DNA of 64,000 nucleotides, from the NCBI RefSeq assembly GCF_001418225.1, contig NZ_LIPT01000014.1, forward strand, positions 20,220 to 84,219. The letters are read 5' to 3'. The notes below the pieces were generated by a model, which saw only the letters and a list, made by a program, of their open reading frames with translations, searched no databases and was not told the origin of the DNA. The translations under genes and the position numbers were made by a program. This stretch comes from Pannonibacter indicus. GTDB taxonomy: Bacteria; Pseudomonadota; Alphaproteobacteria; Rhizobiales; Stappiaceae. This document shows, in pieces, positions 58,896 to 64,000 of this stretch (positions within the stretch are counted from its first letter, which is position 1; the number at the start of each line of letters is the position of its first letter).

Positions 58896-59150
58896 ATGAG
58901 CTGGATGGACAGACTGAACGAACGTGCCGAACTGATGGGCCGCATGATGAGCGCCATCGGTGCCGTCAAAAAGCCAAACACGGGTTTCAGCGGCGCAAAT
59001 GACCTGCGCGTGGCAGCCACACGCTGCCTCAGCTGCGGCCACACCAAGGAATGCCGCGAGTGGCTGGACGCACATCCTGAAGGTGCCGCCCATGCCCCTG
59101 CGATCTGCCCGAATGCCAATCTCTTCAAGGAATGGGCCCGCTACGGCTGA
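58896..59150 (+). CDS. DUF6455-like small protein
   Basis: 84 residues from the ATG at 58896 with CAGGAGGAA upstream. The N-terminal helix MSWMDRLNERAELMGRMM is followed by a Cys-containing segment (RCLSCGHTKECREWLDAH, then ICPNANLF) with four Cys that may bind metal or form disulphides. The family occurs widely in alphaproteobacteria; function unknown. Divergent from the FliK gene. Confidence 0.78.
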   Translation: MSWMDRLNERAELMGRMMSAIGAVKKPNTGFSGANDLRVAATRCLSCGHTKECREWLDAHPEGAAHAPAICPNANLFKEWARYG

Positions 59151-59177
59151 TCCAAACCGCCGCTCAGAGTGCGGGCA

Positions 59178-59480
59178 TCAAGCCTTCTGCGCCTGGCGCC
59201 GGACGATCAGGTGCACGGCCAGAGCCAGAATACCGCCGCCGGCAAACCGGAAGGGAAAGGCGGCGAGCGGACCTGCCTGCGCTGCAAACTGAGGCAGCCC
59301 AATGGAGCGCAGCAGCGCGTCAGCCATCAGCGAAAACACTGCTGCGGCAAAGGCCGCGATGATGATCTGCCGCCGCTGGGCCGCGAAATATCCCATGACG
59401 GCGCCGATCACGAGCGCGATCGGGTTGAGAAGTCCGGCGAATTCGAAAAGATCCGCCCACATGGCTGAAACATCAATCAT
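59178..59480 (-). CDS. Small membrane protein of unknown function (100 aa)
   Basis: 100 residues with three hydrophobic segments (about 16-33, 37-56 and 72-92) and a basic C-terminus (RRQAQKA). No family recognised. It converges on the DUF6455-like gene and is 97 bp downstream of the opgH terminator region. Confidence 0.65.
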   Translation of the reverse strand: MIDVSAMWADLFEFAGLLNPIALVIGAVMGYFAAQRRQIIIAAFAAAVFSLMADALLRSIGLPQFAAQAGPLAAFPFRFAGGGILALAVHLIVRRQAQKA

Positions 59481-59576
59481 GCGCGCACTCTAGCCCGCGA
59501 TTTTTCCGCTGGCGAGCCTTTGCAGGGCCTGCGCGGCGTTTTCACACAGGCGGGGTGACCGCTCATATCCTGGAAA

Positions 59577-59608
59577 GCAAAAAAGGCGCGGGAGCTGCCC
59601 CCCGCGCC
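59577..59608 (-). terminator. Terminator of the opgG-orf-opgH operon
   Basis: Stem GGCGCGGG / CCCGCGCC (8 bp, 8-nt loop), followed on the minus strand by TTTTTTG, 28 bp after the opgH stop. Confidence 0.9.
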
Positions 59609-59635
59609 GTAATCGTCAAGAGACGGCTGCCTGAC

Positions 59636-61429
59636 TCAGACCGCCTGCACGGCCTTGGCCGCAAGCGGTGTCTTGGGCGCGTTGGCGCCAGCTTCCAGCG
59701 TGCGTTCCAGATCGGCGATCACCGGCTCCGGGGTCATCTCGAAAGGCGTGACGAACAGGCGGAGACGGCGGAAGGCCTGCCCCATCAGCACGGATGAGGT
59801 GAGAAACACGAGGATTGGCGCCAGCACCAGCGGAAGGGCAATCGGCATCAGCCACATCAGCAGGTCCGGTGTGTAATTATGGGCAAATACCAAGGCGGCA
59901 GCCCCGCCGATAGCCATCCACCAGGTGGCCTTGATGCTGTCCCAGAAGGACATGGAGCCATCGGCACGGTCGGCTGCAGGCCAGCCGGAATCAGCGCCGA
60001 GCAGGATCTGCAGCACCGACCGGCTCTGGAACATCATATGCACCGGCGCCAGCATCGAGGTGAAGACAAGCTCCAGAAACGCCGTCAGCGTCACGCAGAA
60101 GGCGCCGCCGAAGTTGCGGGAATCTCCGCGCACCAGCGCCCGCACCAGCAGGATGGCCTTGGGCAGGATCAGAAGCGCCACCACGCCGAACAGCAGGGCC
60201 AGCGCCGTGGTCGTCTCCGGATGCGGGAACACCGGGAAGGGCGAGGACGCATCGAAATAGACTGGCGGCGGCGCGAACAGCGGCGCGGCAAGGCTGGCGA
60301 TGATGAAGATCAGCCAGATCGGCGAGGACAGATAGGCGAAGATGCCCTGCAGGATCGAGATCCGGCTCCACAGGCGGAAGCGCGGCGCGATCAGCAGCCG
60401 GGCATGCTGCAGGTTGCCCTGGCACCAGCGCCGGTCACGCTTCGCATAGGCCACGATATTGGCCGGAGCCTCCTCATAGGAGCCTTCCAGATCCGGGTCG
60501 ACGCGCACGGTCCAGCCGTCACGGGCCAGCATGGCCGCTTCCACCGTATCGTGGCTGAGAATATACCCGCCGAACGGCGGCTTGCCGGTGAGCGCGGCCA
60601 TGCCGCAGCTTTCGGCAAAGGCCCGCACGCGGATGAGCGCGTTATGGCCCCAGAACGGGCCTTCGGAGCCCTGCAGTGCCGCCACACCCCGGGTGAAGAC
60701 CGGGGAATAGAAAGCGGCAGAGAACTGCAGCATGCGGCCAAACAGGGTGCTGAGCCCAATCACCTGCGGCAGCGCCTGAAGCAGGCCCAGCTTCGGCTCT
60801 GCCTCCATGCGGCGTACCATCTCGATGATGGTTTCTCCGCGCATAAGGCTGTCTGCATCCAGCACCAGCATGTAGGAATAGGCTCCGCCGGACGTGCGGA
60901 TGAAATCGGCAATGTTGCCAGCCTTGCGCCCCACGTTCGGGCTGCGGTTGCGGTAATAGAGATGCCCGCCTGCCTTCAGGCTGATCAGGGCCGAACGGTA
61001 GGCCTCGTTCTCGGCAGCAACGCTTGCAGCCTTGGTCGAGTCCGAAAGGACATGAACATCGAACAAGTCAATGTAGCCGGCTGCCTCGATGGAGCGGTAC
61101 ATGGCTGCAATACGGGCGAAGACCGGCCCTGTGTCCTCGTTGTAGACCGGCACCAGAATGGCCGTGCGGCCCACCGGGCGGCCCTGCAGCACCGGCATCT
61201 GCGGCGGGGTGAAAAGCACACCCAGCAGCGCCGTACAGGCACCCCAGGCAAGCCAGAATGCGGTGATGACGATCAGCGCGATGCGCAGGACGTCAACCCA
61301 GTCAAACCCGTCCGACTGAACCACCGTGCCAAACATGGAAGCGGCGGCAACCGTCAAGGTCGCCGCCAGCACGAAAGCTCCGATACGCCGGATTGCCACC
61401 GCGAGGCGGCTTTCCCCCGACCCGATCAT
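59636..61429 (-). CDS. opgH: Glucan biosynthesis glucosyltransferase H
   Basis: 597 residues. GT2 processive glycosyltransferase features are present: VLDADSLM (DxD) near residue 190, the GFGG-like region, and KRDRRWCQGNLQHARL (QxxRW type motif) near 330. About six membrane helices flank the catalytic domain. It polymerises UDP-glucose into the backbone of osmoregulated periplasmic glucans and passes it to the periplasm. It is shorter than E. coli OpgH (about 850 aa), lacking part of the N- and C-terminal regions, as in other alphaproteobacteria. The third gene of the opgG-orf-opgH operon. Confidence 0.92.
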   Translation of the reverse strand: MIGSGESRLAVAIRRIGAFVLAATLTVAAASMFGTVVQSDGFDWVDVLRIALIVITAFWLAWGACTALLGVLFTPPQMPVLQGRPVGRTAILVPVYNEDTGPVFARIAAMYRSIEAAGYIDLFDVHVLSDSTKAASVAAENEAYRSALISLKAGGHLYYRNRSPNVGRKAGNIADFIRTSGGAYSYMLVLDADSLMRGETIIEMVRRMEAEPKLGLLQALPQVIGLSTLFGRMLQFSAAFYSPVFTRGVAALQGSEGPFWGHNALIRVRAFAESCGMAALTGKPPFGGYILSHDTVEAAMLARDGWTVRVDPDLEGSYEEAPANIVAYAKRDRRWCQGNLQHARLLIAPRFRLWSRISILQGIFAYLSSPIWLIFIIASLAAPLFAPPPVYFDASSPFPVFPHPETTTALALLFGVVALLILPKAILLVRALVRGDSRNFGGAFCVTLTAFLELVFTSMLAPVHMMFQSRSVLQILLGADSGWPAADRADGSMSFWDSIKATWWMAIGGAAALVFAHNYTPDLLMWLMPIALPLVLAPILVFLTSSVLMGQAFRRLRLFVTPFEMTPEPVIADLERTLEAGANAPKTPLAAKAVQAV

Positions 61430-61434
61430 GGATG

Positions 61435-61794
61435 TCAGCCCTCACCCACCGGAGGACGTGCCCCAAACAGGCTGCGTGCACCCGCGGCAGAGCGCAGCCA
61501 CGCAGGCACCAGCCGTCCCTGCAGGTTATGCTCGGGCATCGCAAGCGCCACTTGCGGCTGCGGCAGAACGATGCAGGACGCCACGAGACGCAGAGTTGCC
61601 GCATCGCTCTCCGGATGAGCCAGCAGCTCTTCCGCATCGCGCTCAAGACCTAGCAGAGCCAGCGTCTCGGCAACCGATTGCACGAGCACAGCATCCTCCA
61701 AATCCGCACGGCCCGTGTGGGCGCGGACAAACTCCAAACCAGCTGCAACCACTGACTGTTCAGCGCCTGCAGTAAAGTCTGTTTCAATCGACAT
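61435..61794 (-). CDS. Unknown protein encoded between opgG and opgH (119 aa)
   Basis: 119 residues from the ATG at 61794, whose AGGAGG site is the best choice; longer in-frame starts would overlap opgG. The sequence is soluble and helical (SVVAAGLEFVRAHTG, ETLALLGLERDAEELLAH, TLRLVASCIVLPQPQVALA) with no recognised domain, ending in GARPPVGEG. It starts 32 bp after opgG and ends 5 bp before opgH, so it is probably part of the glucan operon. I do not recognise a family. Confidence 0.72.
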   Translation of the reverse strand: MSIETDFTAGAEQSVVAAGLEFVRAHTGRADLEDAVLVQSVAETLALLGLERDAEELLAHPESDAATLRLVASCIVLPQPQVALAMPEHNLQGRLVPAWLRSAAGARSLFGARPPVGEG

Positions 61795-61826
61795 AGAAGC
61801 CTCCTGGTCTCCCATGACAACTCCAC

Positions 61827-63431
61827 TCATACCGTTTTGTTCCATTGGTACATCCAAGTCTCTGTCGCGGTCTTACCGTCCAGGACAAGAGACAAGCTCA
61901 TTTCAGACGGGCTGCTGTTGTCTTGCCTGTAAAGGTCAAAGATGAAGCGCCAGTGCCCCGGCTGCAGTTGCTGAAGCAGCGGATTGCGCACTTCGGCATT
62001 CTGCACCCAGAGTTTCGGTTCAATATTGGCGTCACGGCCAACCGGCATCAGCGGCCCGCCCCTGAACTCGACAACAAACTTGCGCAGGGCCGGATCATAA
62101 TCCGAGGCCGCGCTGCCGCCGTGACCGGTGCGGGTATCGGTGATCTGCGCAAGCTCCGTGCCCGGTTCCGGCTCCCGGCCCCAATACATACGGTAGCGGA
62201 ACCGCAGCTCCGCACCGGCCCTGGCCGGTCCGGAGGGAATCCAGAAGGCTGCGATGTTGTCGTGGATCTCCTTCTGCGAAGGAATTTCCGCCAGCATCAC
62301 ATGGCCCTTGCCCCAATCATCCAGCGGCTCGACCCACAGGGACGGACGGCGCTCGTACTTGGCTTCCGTGTCCTGATAGTTTTCGAAATTGCGGTCCCGC
62401 TGGATCAGTCCAAAGCCCTTGATCTTTTCCGCTGAAAAGAAGGACAAGCCCAGATTGCGCGGGTTCACCAGCGGCCGCCACTGCCGTTCGCCGGAATCAT
62501 GCAGGATCAGCAGCCCGTCGCTGTCATGAACTTCGGGGCGGAAATCGTCAAAGCCCAGCCGGTCATTCTCACCGAAAAGATACATGGACGTCAGCGGCGC
62601 AATGCCAAGCCGGTCGACATCTCCGCGCAGGAAAATACGGGCATCGACTTCGACTTCCGTGTTGATCCCCGGCGTCACCACGAAAGCATAGGCGCCCGTA
62701 ACGCGCTCGCTCTCCAGTTCGGCCCAGATCCTGAGGCTGTTCTGCCCCGGCTGCGGCCGCTCGATGAAGAAACGCGTGAAGCGCGGAAACTCTTCCGGCT
62801 TGCCGGCCGCCGTATCGATGGCAAGGCCGCGGGCGGACAGGCCATAGATCGACCCCTTGCCAAGCGCCCGGAAATAGCTGGAGCCCAGGAAGGCAATCAG
62901 CTCGTCCTTGTACTCGGGCCGGTTCAGCGGATAATGCAGCCGGAAACCAGCCACGCCGGGCAGGTCCTGCCCTTCGAAGTCCGCCGCATTGAGCGGCTCC
63001 CGGTATTCAAAGTCTGCGCCGGTGAAATGCAGCTCGCGCAAGTTCGGCCCATCCACCTCATAAATCTGGACCGGCTTGGTGTAGAGCCCGCCGGGAGGAA
63101 AGGCCTGCATCTCGTAGCTGACACCGGCATCGCGCCAGACTGCCTTGTCCGGCCGGAAGCGGATGGCGCGGTACTGGTCATAGTCGAGCGCGGCGAAGCG
63201 TTCCGGCAGCTCGGCCACAGTGCCATCGAAGGACTCACCCGCCTTCCGCCGCATCTGCTCGACAAGCGCCTCAAAAGAGAACGCGGGCGCCGGGGCACCA
63301 CCGGCGGCCTGCGCAAAAGCCGTGCGCGGCGCGAGGCTCAAGGCACCGGCGAGAGAGCCGAGACACAGCGAACTTGTCACAAGAAACTTGCGTCTATTGA
63401 TCACGTTATTTGCCCGAGGAAAGTGGGTCAC
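61827..63431 (-). CDS. opgG: Periplasmic glucan biosynthesis protein G
   Basis: 534 residues from a GTG at 63431; a later in-frame GTG before the twin-arginine motif is possible. A Tat signal peptide is visible (NRRKFLVTSSLCLGSLAGAL), unusual because E. coli OpgG uses Sec but typical of the OpgD-type paralogue. The beta-sandwich domain then follows, with FEALVEQMRRKAGESFDGTVAELP and the C-terminal domain (FVVEFRGGPLMPV). It acts in the periplasm on the glucan made by OpgH, either branching or releasing it. First gene of the operon. Confidence 0.9.
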   Translation of the reverse strand: MTHFPRANNVINRRKFLVTSSLCLGSLAGALSLAPRTAFAQAAGGAPAPAFSFEALVEQMRRKAGESFDGTVAELPERFAALDYDQYRAIRFRPDKAVWRDAGVSYEMQAFPPGGLYTKPVQIYEVDGPNLRELHFTGADFEYREPLNAADFEGQDLPGVAGFRLHYPLNRPEYKDELIAFLGSSYFRALGKGSIYGLSARGLAIDTAAGKPEEFPRFTRFFIERPQPGQNSLRIWAELESERVTGAYAFVVTPGINTEVEVDARIFLRGDVDRLGIAPLTSMYLFGENDRLGFDDFRPEVHDSDGLLILHDSGERQWRPLVNPRNLGLSFFSAEKIKGFGLIQRDRNFENYQDTEAKYERRPSLWVEPLDDWGKGHVMLAEIPSQKEIHDNIAAFWIPSGPARAGAELRFRYRMYWGREPEPGTELAQITDTRTGHGGSAASDYDPALRKFVVEFRGGPLMPVGRDANIEPKLWVQNAEVRNPLLQQLQPGHWRFIFDLYRQDNSSPSEMSLSLVLDGKTATETWMYQWNKTV

Positions 63432-63664
63432 CAGCGCTGCAGGAAGGCCTTGGAGGTCGCATATAACACAAGGCGATGCGACAATAATATGAGATACTTA
63501 GGCCTCTCGTCCATAAAAAATGCTGCAATGCGGCACCGTTTACCTCACGTTTTCTGAACACCTCGCAAAACAGGAATACCAAACCCTTAACCTGGTCTTC
63601 CTGCCGCTCCTTCTAGAAACGAAATGCGGCAGTAATTCGCAGAATGCCAATGATCCACCCCCAT

Positions 63665-64000
63665 TGAACGGGTCCACCTTGAAGTATGGTTTTGACCCTG
63701 AAGGAGGACCACAATGGCAAACAAGCGACACAAGCCCGACGAGATCGTCACGAAGCTTCGGCAGGTTGAGGTTTTGCGCGGCCAAGGCATGGCGATGGCG
63801 GATGCCGTTCGCCAGATCGGCGTTTCCGAGCTGACGTTCTACCGGTGGCGTAAGCAATATGGCGGCATGAGCCGTGACCAGCTTCGGCAGTTGAAGGATC
63901 TCCAGAAGGAGAACGAACGGCTTCGCAAGGCGGTGGCGGATCTGACGCTGGACAAGCTGATCCTGACGGAGGCTGCGCGGGGAAACTTCTGAGCCCCTCG
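63665..64000 (+). mobile_element. Left end of an IS3-family insertion sequence (truncated by the window)
   Basis: The transposase OrfA gene at 63714 and the TGAACGGGTCC-type sequence at about 63665 upstream of it mark the left end of an IS3-family element. The rest, including OrfB and the right inverted repeat, lies beyond 64000. It is inserted about 230 bp upstream of opgG. The exact terminus needs the right end for comparison. Confidence 0.8.
63714..63992 (+). CDS. IS3-family transposase OrfA
   Basis: 92 residues with AAGGAGG upstream. The N-terminal helix-turn-helix is KPDEIVTKLRQVEVLRGQGM to GVSELTFYRWRKQYGGM. The Leu-zipper LKDLQKENERLRKAVADL follows, as in IS407-group OrfA proteins that bind the terminal repeats. 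It ends normally at 63992. OrfB would follow by -1 frameshift or overlap beyond the window. Confidence 0.92.
   Translation: MANKRHKPDEIVTKLRQVEVLRGQGMAMADAVRQIGVSELTFYRWRKQYGGMSRDQLRQLKDLQKENERLRKAVADLTLDKLILTEAARGNF

Noticed and set aside
59879..61618. 579-codon reading frame opposite opgH
   Set aside because: opgH carries all glycosyltransferase motifs; the plus frame is Arg/Gln/Gly-rich.

Overview
This is 64 kb of high-GC chromosomal DNA from an alphaproteobacterium, most plausibly Hyphomicrobiales (Stappiaceae/Rhizobiaceae-like). That placement is inference. It rests on the many GntR/FCD regulators and TRAP transporters, a complex I 18-kDa-type (NDUFS4-like) subunit gene, an opgG/opgH glucan locus and a lipid-modification operon resembling rhizobial galacturonosylation systems. 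No rRNA, CRISPR array or prophage was seen. Three tRNAs (Arg-TCT, Pro-TGG, Glu-TTC) and the left end of an IS3-family element at the right edge are present.

Layout. 0-2 kb: a TPR protein. 2-7.7 kb: a GntR-controlled TRAP transporter operon, a second GntR regulator with two winged-helix domains, and a zinc sugar-acid dehydrogenase; together they look like hexonate/uronate uptake and oxidation. 7.7-18 kb: GntR-amidase-racemase-like operon divergent from a five-gene oligopeptide-type ABC importer, followed by an adenine deaminase-family hydrolase. 18-24 kb: alcohol dehydrogenase, AbrB-family membrane protein, PfkB sugar kinase, chemoreceptor. 23.7-27.5 kb: LpxB-N-like, GT2, PAP2 and GT39 genes in a tight operon for lipid-carrier sugar transfer and lipid dephosphorylation. 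27.6-29 kb: metallophosphoesterase and CAP lipoprotein.

29-37 kb is the accessory stretch and the most interesting part. It holds an unassigned structured small RNA with its own sigma70-type promoter and terminator, an orphan YcaO cyclodehydratase, two divergently transcribed paralogous small proteins with a nitrile-hydratase-leader-like (NHLP) segment but no visible core peptide, and a SARP/BTAD-type regulator with a TPR tail. Two unknown small proteins, a PAS-like protein and a GNAT-like protein follow. A perfect 14-bp stem-loop separates the two NHLP-like genes, and inverted repeats lie upstream of the NHLP-like pair and of two other genes. I read this as a candidate RiPP-like or YcaO-modified small protein system.

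37-46.9 kb: DUF192, double cold-shock protein, sirtuin, glyoxalase I, a secreted caspase-like protein, then an IclR-linked acyl-CoA ligase/SDR/tandem PPC-domain operon. 47-50 kb: a second TRAP transporter divergent from IclR, probably importing the substrate of that operon. 50-64 kb: PPK2 kinase, DUF2147, diguanylate cyclase, GST, GNAT, gatB, an orphan fliK/flhB-like pair, small proteins, opgG-orf-opgH and the IS3 element.
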